Positions 28,781 through 36,971 of a stretch of DNA of 64,000 nucleotides are shown piece after piece. Every line of letters begins with the position of its first letter. The stretch's first letter is position 1. The position numbers were made by a program, and so were the translations under genes. Source of the stretch: an uncultured Blautia sp. (GTDB lineage Bacteria > Bacillota > Clostridia > Lachnospirales > Lachnospiraceae). The DNA lies in assembly GCA_900541345.1 (NCBI GenBank), contig UQJE01000001.1, positions 1 to 64,000 on the forward strand, given 5' to 3'. Below the pieces are notes generated by a model that ran no database searches, had not been told where the DNA came from, and saw only the letters and a program-made list of their open reading frames with translations.

Positions 28781-29671
28781 TTAACCTTTCAGACCGCCAA
28801 GCGTCATACCCTGTGTCAGTTTCTTCTGCACACAGATATACAGAATAAGGGTTGGAACCATAACAATTACAAGACCTGCATACATCTGTCCGTACTGTAC
28901 AGCTGATTTCTGTGCAGCCATCAGGTTCATAAGACCTACCGGCAGCGTCTTGATTTCCGGTTTTGTAAGAAGAGTCATAGAAATAATATACTCATTCCAG
29001 AATGCCAGGAAATTAAAAAGAATTACTGTAACAATACTCGGTTTTGCCATAGGCATAATAATCTGTACCATAGTTCTCCAGTAACCGGCACCATCTACAT
29101 ATGCAGCTTCCTCGTAATCCTTTGCCAGAGATTTAAAATATCCGGACAGAAGATATATCGTAAACGGAAGCGCTGTAGATGCATACACCAACGCCAGAAC
29201 AAACAGGTTATTCAGGAAAAACGGTGCTCCAAACCACTGACGGAGCTTTGCGTCTGCATTATTTAACATCAGGAAAATCGGAACAACAATGTAGTTTACA
29301 TTAATAAAAAGTCCTGCCATAAACAATACATTCCATACTTTATTGCTTTTAAATTTAAATCTTGCAAGAACATAAGCCGCCGGAAGCGCAATGATAATCA
29401 AAAGCGCAATTCCAAGAACTGTTACAAAAACAGAATTGAGCATATAAGAGCCCATATTGGCAGTTTCCCAGGCATCAATAAAATTCTGGAAATGGAATCC
29501 CTGAGGCAATGTCCACGGGCTTCCGTAAAACTCAGAATTTTCTTTCACAGAAGCAACGAATACCCATGCAACAGGAACAATAATCGTAACTGCCAAAAGC
29601 GCCAGAACCAGATAAATCAATACTTTCGCAAAGCTGAAACCTGAACTGCTTTTTTTCTTCATATCAGACAT
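28781..29671 (-). CDS. Sugar ABC transporter permease (MalG-type)
   Basis: 296 aa with six membrane segments and the ATPase-contact EAA loop (YEEAAYVDGAGYWRTMVQIIMPMAKP). It forms the CUT1 channel with the MalF-type permease encoded 13 nt upstream. No ATPase gene is in the operon, so it probably uses a shared MsmK/UgpC-type ATPase from elsewhere, which is common in Firmicutes. Confidence 0.92.
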   Translation of the reverse strand: MSDMKKKSSSGFSFAKVLIYLVLALLAVTIIVPVAWVFVASVKENSEFYGSPWTLPQGFHFQNFIDAWETANMGSYMLNSVFVTVLGIALLIIIALPAAYVLARFKFKSNKVWNVLFMAGLFINVNYIVVPIFLMLNNADAKLRQWFGAPFFLNNLFVLALVYASTALPFTIYLLSGYFKSLAKDYEEAAYVDGAGYWRTMVQIIMPMAKPSIVTVILFNFLAFWNEYIISMTLLTKPEIKTLPVGLMNLMAAQKSAVQYGQMYAGLVIVMVPTLILYICVQKKLTQGMTLGGLKG

Positions 29672-29683
29672 TTTTTCTCCTCC

Positions 29684-30574
29684 TTAGAATTCAATTTCTT
29701 CACGTTTTGTTACCGCATTCAGTATCGCGGCAAGAGCAAAGGAGAACAGGAATACTGCAACACCGATTGCCATACCATATCCGTAAGAAGAGTTTGTATA
29801 CGCTTCCTGATACATATAACTTAAGAATACATTGGAAGCTCCATCCGGACCGCCGTTTGTCATTGCTTTTACCATCAGGAAACTCATGTTAATTGTACTG
29901 ATAACAAAGAAAGTTAAAGTTGTACGGATATTTGTCCAGATAAGCGGCAGCGTAATGGAAAAGAACTGTGTCAGTCTGCCTGCACCTTCCAGACTTGCAG
30001 ACTCGTAAAGACTTTCAGGAATGTTTGCCATACTTGCCATATACATAACCATATAATATCCTATTGCCTGCCATACCATTGCAATAATAATACTGTAAAT
30101 TACGATTTTCTGACTTCCCAGCCAGAGGATCGGATTATCTGCTCCACGGAACAGATTTAAAAATGAATTTAAAAGTCCCTGATTCGGATCATATATTGCG
30201 GAGAAAATAGCACTGATTACTACAACAGAAAGAATATTCGGAATGTAGAAAACAACCCGGAAAAAGGTCTGGCCTTTTATTTTTTCTCTTGTAAGAATTG
30301 CAGCAAATATAATTGCCATTGAGAACGTCACAATCGTTACTACAACAATGAGAAGAACTGTATTCTGAAAAGCCTGGTAAAACTTATCACTCTGTAAAAG
30401 CGTTTTGAAGTTGTCAAAGCCTACAAATGTCTTTTCTGCTGTATATCCTCCCCATTTGTAAAGAGACATTTTGAAAACGTCAATGGTAGGAATAATCATA
30501 AAGATAACAAAAAGAATGACGGCCGGAGCAAGACAGCAAAAAATAAACCGGCTTCTTCCCTTTTTTTTCGTCAT
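29684..30574 (-). CDS. Sugar ABC transporter permease (MalF-type)
   Basis: 296 aa, six membrane segments, EAA loop in LYESASLEGAGRLTQFFSITLPLI. It pairs with the downstream MalG-type permease. It is separated from the upstream binding-protein gene by a strong hairpin, which would let the binding protein be made in excess. Confidence 0.92.
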   Translation of the reverse strand: MTKKKGRSRFIFCCLAPAVILFVIFMIIPTIDVFKMSLYKWGGYTAEKTFVGFDNFKTLLQSDKFYQAFQNTVLLIVVVTIVTFSMAIIFAAILTREKIKGQTFFRVVFYIPNILSVVVISAIFSAIYDPNQGLLNSFLNLFRGADNPILWLGSQKIVIYSIIIAMVWQAIGYYMVMYMASMANIPESLYESASLEGAGRLTQFFSITLPLIWTNIRTTLTFFVISTINMSFLMVKAMTNGGPDGASNVFLSYMYQEAYTNSSYGYGMAIGVAVFLFSFALAAILNAVTKREEIEF

Positions 30575-30600
30575 GGTTCAATTCTCCCTTCTTCATCTTA

Positions 30601-30630
30601 AAAACGGACGGTACTATTACCGTCCGTTTT
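30601..30630 (-). terminator. Intercistronic hairpin between the binding-protein and permease genes
   Basis: 13-bp perfect stem, AAAACGGACGGTA (30601-30613) with TACCGTCCGTTTT (30618-30630), 4-nt loop, followed by T5 on the minus strand. It is probably a partial terminator or 3' stabiliser that raises binding-protein expression relative to the permeases. Confidence 0.8.
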
Positions 30631-30661
30631 GTTATACATGTTCAATTTAACAGAACAGGCC

Positions 30662-31984
30662 TTATTTCAGTGCGCCGCGAAGTGTGTCACTGTCTTTCTT
30701 AATCTGCTCAACCCACTCATCTTTTGTTTTGTCACCACTTACAAGAGAGTTAACCGGATCAAAGAATGTGGAACGAACTGTTACGCCTTCTACAGGCTCA
30801 GTTGTTGCAAATGCATCCATAACTGCTACTGCACCATCATCATAGATAGAGTAGTAAATCTTTGCGTCACCATCAAGTTTGTCAGCCATTCCCTGGATTG
30901 GCTGAACTGCTCCGCCGTCTTTTGCAAAAATTTCAGCAGCTTCATCAGAGTACAGATATGCGATAAACTGTTTTCCAAGGTCTTTATTTACAGCACCCTT
31001 TGGCATCCAAATCTGCTCGAAGAATGTGTAGGAAGCTCTCTCACCGCCTTCTTCCACTGCCGGAAGAGCTGTGAATCCCCACTCAAATCCCTCTGCACGA
31101 GGAGCATCTGCCATCTCACCGATAACCCAGTTTCCGTTTGGCATAAACAGCGCTTTGTTATCAAGAATCATCTGCTGATTTTTACGGAAGTCATTGTCGT
31201 TTGCGTTTGCAGGAGTTGTTTTTTCTGTATAAGAAGCAAGCTTTTCGATAATATCAAATGTCTTTGTTGCGCCTTCAGTCTCCCATGCACCTTCGCCATA
31301 TTTTAATGCTTTCTGGAATTCTTCAGCACCTGCTGCTTCGTGAAGCAGAGCATAGAAGAATGCGTCAAAATATCCTGCTGTAGGATATGTAAATAATGCA
31401 ATTCCTTCTTCGTTTGCCTTATCTCCAAGTTCCCACATTGCATCCCATGTTTCCGGAACTTCCCAACCTTTTTCTTCAAAAAGACCTTTGTTGTAGAAAA
31501 GTCCGCATGGTCCGTAGAACATTGGCATCAGATATGTTTTTCCGTCATCATATGGATTTGTAATAGAGTTATCAACAAATCCCGGAAGAATTTTGTCTTT
31601 AACTTTTACGTCCTCACCTGGTACTGTCATTTCCAGCACATCTGTCATTTCTTCTACGTTGTTATCTTTTACGAAAGTCTCTGTAAGGGCGGATTCAGAA
31701 CCTACAGCTCTCATGATAACGTCCGGATAATCTCCTGATTTCATAGCCGGTGTAATAATGTCTTCCAGTTTCTTATCGATTGTTAATTCAACCTTTACTC
31801 CCGGATTTGCCTCTTCAAATTTTGCACACACGTTTTTCCACATATCCTGTCCGTATGCAGTCTCTACTACAGCCAGTTTTAACACCTGCTCATCATCTGC
31901 CATAACAGTTGTTGCCATTCCTGTTGTCATTCCTGCTACCATAGCTGCGGAAAGTACAAGGCTTGTCACTTTTTTCGCTTTCAT
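30662..31984 (-). CDS. Sugar ABC transporter substrate-binding protein
   Basis: 440 aa from the ATG at 31984, which has AAAGGAGG upstream. A signal peptide ends near VMA, but there is no lipobox cysteine, which is unusual for a Gram-positive binding protein. The body is a CUT1 family 1 protein (FYNKGLFEEKGWEVPETW, NGNWVIGEM). The stretch around GLFEEKGW resembles NgcE-type GlcNAc/chitobiose binders. It is first in the operon and has its own promoter with candidate AraC boxes. Confidence 0.85.
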   Translation of the reverse strand: MKAKKVTSLVLSAAMVAGMTTGMATTVMADDEQVLKLAVVETAYGQDMWKNVCAKFEEANPGVKVELTIDKKLEDIITPAMKSGDYPDVIMRAVGSESALTETFVKDNNVEEMTDVLEMTVPGEDVKVKDKILPGFVDNSITNPYDDGKTYLMPMFYGPCGLFYNKGLFEEKGWEVPETWDAMWELGDKANEEGIALFTYPTAGYFDAFFYALLHEAAGAEEFQKALKYGEGAWETEGATKTFDIIEKLASYTEKTTPANANDNDFRKNQQMILDNKALFMPNGNWVIGEMADAPRAEGFEWGFTALPAVEEGGERASYTFFEQIWMPKGAVNKDLGKQFIAYLYSDEAAEIFAKDGGAVQPIQGMADKLDGDAKIYYSIYDDGAVAVMDAFATTEPVEGVTVRSTFFDPVNSLVSGDKTKDEWVEQIKKDSDTLRGALK

Positions 31985-32049
31985 ATTTGTTTCCTCCTTT
32001 AGATTCTCTGCATTCTGCATAAAAAATACGGAACTGCTTTGTTGTTATT

Positions 32050-32078
32050 ATCATATCTGAAAAAGATTTTTTTTTCAA
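32050..32078 (-). promoter_or_regulatory. Promoter of the sugar operon
   Basis: On the minus strand: -35 TTGAAA (32078-32073), 17-nt spacer, -10 TATGAT (32055-32050). Two ATATTGCT boxes lie just upstream of the -35. Confidence 0.7.
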
Positions 32079-32083
32079 CTCGT

Positions 32084-32112
32084 ATATTGCTGTAAAATTT
32101 AGAAATATTGCT
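32084..32112. promoter_or_regulatory. Candidate AraC operator: ATATTGCT direct repeats
   Basis: ATATTGCT at 32084-32091 and 32105-32112, exactly 21 bp apart, directly upstream of the sugar-operon -35 box. An inverted third copy (AGCAATAT, 32191-32198) sits in the leader of the divergent AraC-type gene. Two-turn direct repeats next to a -35 are typical for AraC-family activators; the inverted copy could give autoregulation. Confidence 0.55.
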
Positions 32113-32145
32113 CTTGTCTGTAAATTTTTTCCTGCAAAGTTTTTA

Positions 32146-32174
32146 TTGTGCTCCCTCACGGTATCTGGTAAAAT
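32146..32174 (+). promoter_or_regulatory. Promoter of the first AraC-type gene
   Basis: -35 TTGTGC (32146-32151), 17-nt spacer, -10 TAAAAT (32169-32174) with a TGG extension. Confidence 0.6.
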
Positions 32175-32217
32175 ATTTTTATATTTTCAAAGCAATATTA
32201 CTAAAGGAGATCTGCCT

Positions 32218-33054
32218 ATGAGTATGCGTAAATACCAGCTGGACGGCGAACCTGTCAGCCACCTCCCGGGACGGCTTATTTCCGTTTCCTCCTCTTTATA
32301 TGAAAAAGACTGGAAGAGCATTCGCCACACCCACCCTTTTGTAGAACTTTTTTATGTAAAATCCGGCTCCGGTTCTTTTTTGATCGAAGACCAAAGCTTT
32401 CCCATAGCAAAAGACGAACTGATTATCATAAATCCTAATGTTGAACATACAGAAGTATCCCTTGACGATCCGCCCCTTGAATATATCACTCTCGGTATTG
32501 AAGATTTTCAATTTTCTTTTTCCCATAAAGGCAGTTATCTTGCATTAAAGGATAAATCTGTCACAAAAAATCTGGGAATTTACTTTTCTTCTATCCTGAA
32601 TGAAGTAGAGCACAGAGCTCCCGGTTACGAGCTTGTTTGTCAGAATTTTCTTGAAATTTTAACTCTTCTCCTGATGCGTCAGACAGATTCTGCCTTTGAA
32701 CTGATTCCTGTAGAAAACACCACCCGGGAATGCAGCCGCATCAAACGGTATATTGACTCCCACTATCAGGACGACATTACCCTGGACAATCTTGCAAAAA
32801 TGGCACATCTGAACAAATACTACTTCGTTCACGCTTTTACCAAATTTTACGGGCAATCCCCTATTCAGTATCTCACTGCAATCCGCCTGAAAACAAGCAA
32901 AGACCTCCTGGAATCCAGCGATTATACCATCTCCGAAATTGCTCAGCTTTCCGGATTCTCTTCCTCAAGCTATTTTGCGCAGTGTTTCCGGAAACACTGC
33001 GGTATGACTGCCCTTGCTTACCGGAATCTCACCAAGCATAAAAACAGGACATAA
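32218..33054 (+). CDS. AraC-family transcriptional regulator 1
   Basis: 278 aa from the ATG at 32218 with AAAGGAG upstream. The N-terminal cupin sensor (RHTHPFVELFYVKSGSG, NPNVEHTE) and two C-terminal helix-turn-helix motifs (TLDNLAKMAHLNKYYFVHAF and YTISEIAQLSGFSSSSYF) form a standard ligand-responsive regulator. It is divergent from the sugar ABC operon and is the likely activator of it. Confidence 0.9.
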   Translation: MSMRKYQLDGEPVSHLPGRLISVSSSLYEKDWKSIRHTHPFVELFYVKSGSGSFLIEDQSFPIAKDELIIINPNVEHTEVSLDDPPLEYITLGIEDFQFSFSHKGSYLALKDKSVTKNLGIYFSSILNEVEHRAPGYELVCQNFLEILTLLLMRQTDSAFELIPVENTTRECSRIKRYIDSHYQDDITLDNLAKMAHLNKYYFVHAFTKFYGQSPIQYLTAIRLKTSKDLLESSDYTISEIAQLSGFSSSSYFAQCFRKHCGMTALAYRNLTKHKNRT

Positions 33055-33087
33055 GTTTTTATGCTGGCTTTTTTCTCACTTTTAGGC

Positions 33088-33093
33088 TATAAT
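33088..33093 (+). promoter_or_regulatory. -10 box before the second AraC-type gene
   Basis: TATAAT at 33088-33093; the -35 at the 17-nt distance is poor (TGGCTT). The 79-nt gap suggests a weak or activated promoter that adds to readthrough from the first regulator gene. Confidence 0.4.
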
Positions 33094-33133
33094 AAAAACA
33101 GATTCAGAACATTCATGCAAGGAGTTATAACGC

Positions 33134-34030
33134 ATGGCTTATGAGAGCATTCCTCTTACAGAGGATATACATATAGATCAACTTTATACCGTACATTATT
33201 TTGAATACAGAAGCGATTTTTCTTATCCCGGAGAGCGACATAACTTCTGGGAATTCCAGTGCGTGGACAAAGGAAGTGCAAAGGTTCAGACAGACGATGA
33301 CGTACATATTTTAAACAGAGGGCAGGTTATTTTTCACCGTCCCAATGAATTTCACAACCTGACGGCTGTAGGACAGACTGCTCCCAATATTGTAGTCATC
33401 TCTTTTGAATGCAGTTCTCCCTGTATGGAATTTTTTGAGAAACGCATTTTAACTCTTTCCGACACAGAGAGAAATCTAATCGGAATGATCATCGCAGAAG
33501 CGAGAAGGTGCATTGCCTCTCCTCTTAATGATCCATACCTTCAGAAAATGGAAATTAAAAAGGACAGCCTTTTCGGTTCCCAGCAGCTGATTCTTCTTTA
33601 TCTGCAGGAGCTTTTAATCTCCATGATACGACGCCATACCCTGCCGCAGATTTCTATGCCTGTAAACAGGCTTCCGGTACCAAAAAACGGGTCTGACATA
33701 TATAACAAAATTATTTTTTATCTGGAGGAGCATATCCGGGAATTTGTTACAATAGAAGACATCTGTCACGACAATCTCATTGGACGCTCTCAGCTTCAGA
33801 AACTTTTCCGAGAGCAGCACCAATGTGGAATTATAGAATTTTTTACAGAGATGAAAGTGGAATTTGCAAAACAGCTTATCCGTGAAAATCAACTGAATTT
33901 TACACAGATTTCCGATTTCCTGGGCTACTCATCCATTCACTACTTTTCCCGTCAGTTTAAAAAAGTGACAGGAATGACGCCGTCCGAATATTCCACTTCC
34001 ATAAAAGCCCGCTCTGAACAGAAACACTGA
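33134..34030 (+). CDS. AraC-family transcriptional regulator 2
   Basis: 298 aa: cupin-like N-terminus (GERHNFWEFQCVDKGSAKV, HRPNEFHNL) and a C-terminal AraC DNA-binding domain (IEDICHDNLIGRSQLQKLFRE, NFTQISDFLGYSSIHYFSRQFKK). It is co-directional with regulator 1 and nagB, so the two regulators may sense different sugars or act on separate targets. Confidence 0.9.
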   Translation: MAYESIPLTEDIHIDQLYTVHYFEYRSDFSYPGERHNFWEFQCVDKGSAKVQTDDDVHILNRGQVIFHRPNEFHNLTAVGQTAPNIVVISFECSSPCMEFFEKRILTLSDTERNLIGMIIAEARRCIASPLNDPYLQKMEIKKDSLFGSQQLILLYLQELLISMIRRHTLPQISMPVNRLPVPKNGSDIYNKIIFYLEEHIREFVTIEDICHDNLIGRSQLQKLFREQHQCGIIEFFTEMKVEFAKQLIRENQLNFTQISDFLGYSSIHYFSRQFKKVTGMTPSEYSTSIKARSEQKH

Positions 34031-34083
34031 CGGGCAATGACGCAGGTGGTTTTATAATTTTTTATAATAAAGGAGAAATAATC

Positions 34084-34818
34084 ATGAAAATCTACAAAGT
34101 AAAAAACTACGATGAATTAAGCCGCAAAGCAGCTAACATTATCGCTGCACAGATTACCTTAAAGCCAGACAGCGTTCTTGGCCTTGCAACAGGTTCTTCA
34201 CCTGTGGGTCTTTACAAAAATCTTGTATCTATGTACGAAAACGGAGACCTTGATTTCTCTAAAATCACAACAGTAAACCTTGACGAGTACAAAGGTCTTG
34301 ACGGAACAAACGACCAGAGCTACCGTTACTTTATGAATGAAAATCTTCTTACAAAAGTAAATGTGCCAATGGAACGCACCTTCGTTCCGGACGGAACAAT
34401 GGAAGACGCTGCTGCTGCCTGTGCTGCATATGATGAAATCTTAAACAGTGTCGGCACAGTAGATATTCAGCTCCTTGGTCTTGGACATGACGGACACCTT
34501 GGCTTCAATGAGCCGGATGACCATTTTGAAGACGGTACACACTGCGTGCAGCTTACAGAAACAACAATCCAGGCAAATAAACGCTTCTTCGAAAAAGAAG
34601 AGGATGTTCCGCGTCAGGCATATACAATGGGCATTGGCGGAATTATGCGTGCCAAAATGCTTCTTGTTGTTGTAAGCGGCGAGGACAAGGCTGACATCTT
34701 AAATAAAGTTCTGACAGCACCTGTTTCCCCGCAGATCCCGGGAACAATCCTTCGTTTCCACCCGAATGTAATTCTTGTAGCAGACGAAGCAGCTCTTTCC
34801 AAAACAGAGCTCGCATAA
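34084..34818 (+). CDS. nagB: Glucosamine-6-phosphate deaminase
   Basis: 244 aa, full length. It converts glucosamine-6-phosphate to fructose-6-phosphate and ammonia, feeding amino-sugars to glycolysis. Motifs are LGLATGSSPVGLY, VNLDEYKGL and LGLGHDGHLGFNEP. It lies downstream of the AraC-type genes, with a good RBS, which supports an amino-sugar role for the locus. A deacetylase (nagA) is not in the window. Confidence 0.95.
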   Translation: MKIYKVKNYDELSRKAANIIAAQITLKPDSVLGLATGSSPVGLYKNLVSMYENGDLDFSKITTVNLDEYKGLDGTNDQSYRYFMNENLLTKVNVPMERTFVPDGTMEDAAAACAAYDEILNSVGTVDIQLLGLGHDGHLGFNEPDDHFEDGTHCVQLTETTIQANKRFFEKEEDVPRQAYTMGIGGIMRAKMLLVVVSGEDKADILNKVLTAPVSPQIPGTILRFHPNVILVADEAALSKTELA

Positions 34819-34862
34819 TTTCATTTACCCTTTCTAAATTGCGCGCCAAAAGCGCACAGCAC

Positions 34863-34900
34863 AAAAAGGCCGCTCCGGATATTTCCGGCGCGGTCTTTTT
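34863..34900. terminator. Bidirectional terminator between nagB and the histidine kinase gene
   Basis: A GC-rich hairpin (GGCCGC and CCGGA paired with TCCGG and GCGGTC) with an A5 left flank and a T5 right flank, between convergent genes. Confidence 0.85.
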
Positions 34901-34914
34901 CGCTTTTCTTTATT

Positions 34915-36255
34915 TTATTTCTTTGAAAAAAGAAGCGTCATTTTTGTTCCTTTTCCAGGCTCACTTTCCAACTGAATTTTCGCATGATGAAGAACCGCAC
35001 CGTGTTTTACTATAGAAAGCCCCAGACCGGTTCCGCCCGTCTGTCTGGAATGGCTTTTGTCTACACGGTAAAAACGCTCAAAAATCCTGTTTTGTTCATT
35101 GGCCGGGATTCCAATCCCATTATCTTCCACCGAATAGAACGGGTGTCCATCCTGTTTTCCAACAAAAATTTTTACGGTTCCGCCTTCTTTCGTATAGCGG
35201 ACTGCATTGTCTGCAAGATTATAAAACATCTCGTACAACACATGACGGACACCGCGGATTGCCACAGTTTCTCCTTTTAAGGAAAGACTTATATTCTTCT
35301 TCATAGCGGCATTCTGAATATGATTCACTATATCCTCGGAAAGCTCGTAAAGGTCAACTGCCTCAAATGGCATGTCACTGCTTTTCTCATCCATTCTGGA
35401 AAGCTGAATAATATCTGCCACAAGACTGCTAAGACGCACTGCCTCATGATAAATCCTTCCGGAAAACTCCGGCACATTCTCCGGCTGCACCATTCCGTTC
35501 ATCATAAGCTCCGCATATCCGGAAATAGACATAAGCGGTGTTTTCAGCTCATGAGAAACATTTGCTGAAAACTCCCTCCGTATTGCCTCCGCACTTTTTA
35601 ATTCCTCCACCTGCCGTGCAATCTGCTTATTCTGCTGATCCACACGCATAAGAAGGGGTCTGAGCTCCTCATAGCACACATTATCAAGAGGGTGCTCCAG
35701 ATCCAGTCCGTTAATCGGTTCAATCAGCTCTTTTGTCTGTTTCTGTACAAAGAAAAAGGCAAACAGAAGAATTACGATCATCAGGACGCCAAGAAGAGTA
35801 AAACTTGACATCATTGTTGGAAAAATACTGTCTGTAGACTTGGAAACGCGAAGAATATGTCCGTTTTTTAATTCCACAGCATAATTAAAATTTTTTCTGG
35901 AAAGCGTTTCCGAATACCGAATACTCTCTCCTGTTCCATTTTTCTGTGCCTGCTCAATCTCAGGACGGTCTCCATGATTGGGGAGTTCTCCTGCCTCAGC
36001 ATCGCTGTCATAGAGAACTGTTCCTTCTTTATCCACAAGAGTAATCCTCGTTTCTGTGGCATCTCCCACTTTTTCCGTAAGATACTGTTCTCCGTATTCG
36101 TCAATTCCAATCTGAACATACTTTGCCTCATCCCGAACTCCCTGCTTCATATTTGCAGCATAGCGTTCGTACAAAACGCTGCTTGCTGCAATAAACGTAA
36201 CAAGCACCGATACTACAACAAGAATACTGGCATGATTTAAAATTCTCTGCTTCAT
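34915..36255 (-). CDS. phoR: PhoR-type sensor histidine kinase
   Basis: 446 aa. An N-terminal membrane segment, an extracytoplasmic domain of about 120 aa and a second membrane segment (near 150-170) precede the phosphoacceptor motif SANVSHELKTPLMSISGYAEL and a HATPase (VEDNGIGIP, GTGLGLSIVKH). It starts 3 nt after the regulator gene. The order symporter-regulator-kinase points to phosphate control, which is inference from context. Confidence 0.88.
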   Translation of the reverse strand: MKQRILNHASILVVVSVLVTFIAASSVLYERYAANMKQGVRDEAKYVQIGIDEYGEQYLTEKVGDATETRITLVDKEGTVLYDSDAEAGELPNHGDRPEIEQAQKNGTGESIRYSETLSRKNFNYAVELKNGHILRVSKSTDSIFPTMMSSFTLLGVLMIVILLFAFFFVQKQTKELIEPINGLDLEHPLDNVCYEELRPLLMRVDQQNKQIARQVEELKSAEAIRREFSANVSHELKTPLMSISGYAELMMNGMVQPENVPEFSGRIYHEAVRLSSLVADIIQLSRMDEKSSDMPFEAVDLYELSEDIVNHIQNAAMKKNISLSLKGETVAIRGVRHVLYEMFYNLADNAVRYTKEGGTVKIFVGKQDGHPFYSVEDNGIGIPANEQNRIFERFYRVDKSHSRQTGGTGLGLSIVKHGAVLHHAKIQLESEPGKGTKMTLLFSKK

Positions 36256-36258
36256 GTA

Positions 36259-36927
36259 CTATGCTCCTATGCGGTAACCTACGCCGCGTACTGTCTCAAT
36301 TAAATTGCCGGCTTCTCCAAGCTTTTGCCGGAGACTTCTCACGTGAACATCCACCGTTCTCGTCTCCCCGTCAAAATCATATCCCCACACATGGCATAAT
36401 ATCTGATTTCTTGTCATGACAAGCGCCTTGTTTTCCATGAGATAACAAAGCAGCTCAAACTCTTTTCTTGTAAGCTCAATTTTTTCTTCTTTATAGAGCA
36501 CCTCGTGACGCTTCACCTTCACATAAAGTTCGCCGCAGTGAAGTTCCTTATCTCCGTTATTGCTTGCACTTCTTCGAAGAACGGCTTTTACCCGCGCCAC
36601 AAACTCCATCATACCAAAAGGCTTTGTAATATAATCGTCTGCACCGCCTTCCAGACCGCGCACCTTATCATACTCTGCTTCCTTTGCCGTCACCATAATA
36701 ACCGGAATGTTTCTTGTTTCCGGATTGCTTTTCAGTTTTTCCAGAATGGTATATCCATCTTCTCCAGGAAGCATAATATCGAGAAGAACAAGCTCGGGCA
36801 GCTCTTCTTCAAGTGCTGCCCGAAACTCCTTCCCTGTCTCAAATCCTCTTGCCTGAAAGCCTGTCGTTTCCAGCGTATAAATCAGAAGCTCTCTGATGTT
36901 GCGCTCATCTTCCACACAGTAAATCAT
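36259..36927 (-). CDS. phoB: PhoB-type response regulator
   Basis: 222 aa, OmpR family: receiver (phosphoacceptor in LVLLDIMLPGEDGY, lysine in YITKPFG) and winged helix ending RTVDVHVRSLRQKLGE. It lies between the Na/phosphate symporter gene and its kinase. It may regulate phosphate uptake; no Pho box was verified by eye. Confidence 0.88.
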   Translation of the reverse strand: MIYCVEDERNIRELLIYTLETTGFQARGFETGKEFRAALEEELPELVLLDIMLPGEDGYTILEKLKSNPETRNIPVIMVTAKEAEYDKVRGLEGGADDYITKPFGMMEFVARVKAVLRRSASNNGDKELHCGELYVKVKRHEVLYKEEKIELTRKEFELLCYLMENKALVMTRNQILCHVWGYDFDGETRTVDVHVRSLRQKLGEAGNLIETVRGVGYRIGA

Positions 36928-36971
36928 CTCTATTGCTCCTTTTACCTAACCTTAGACAAGCCTCTCTCCCC

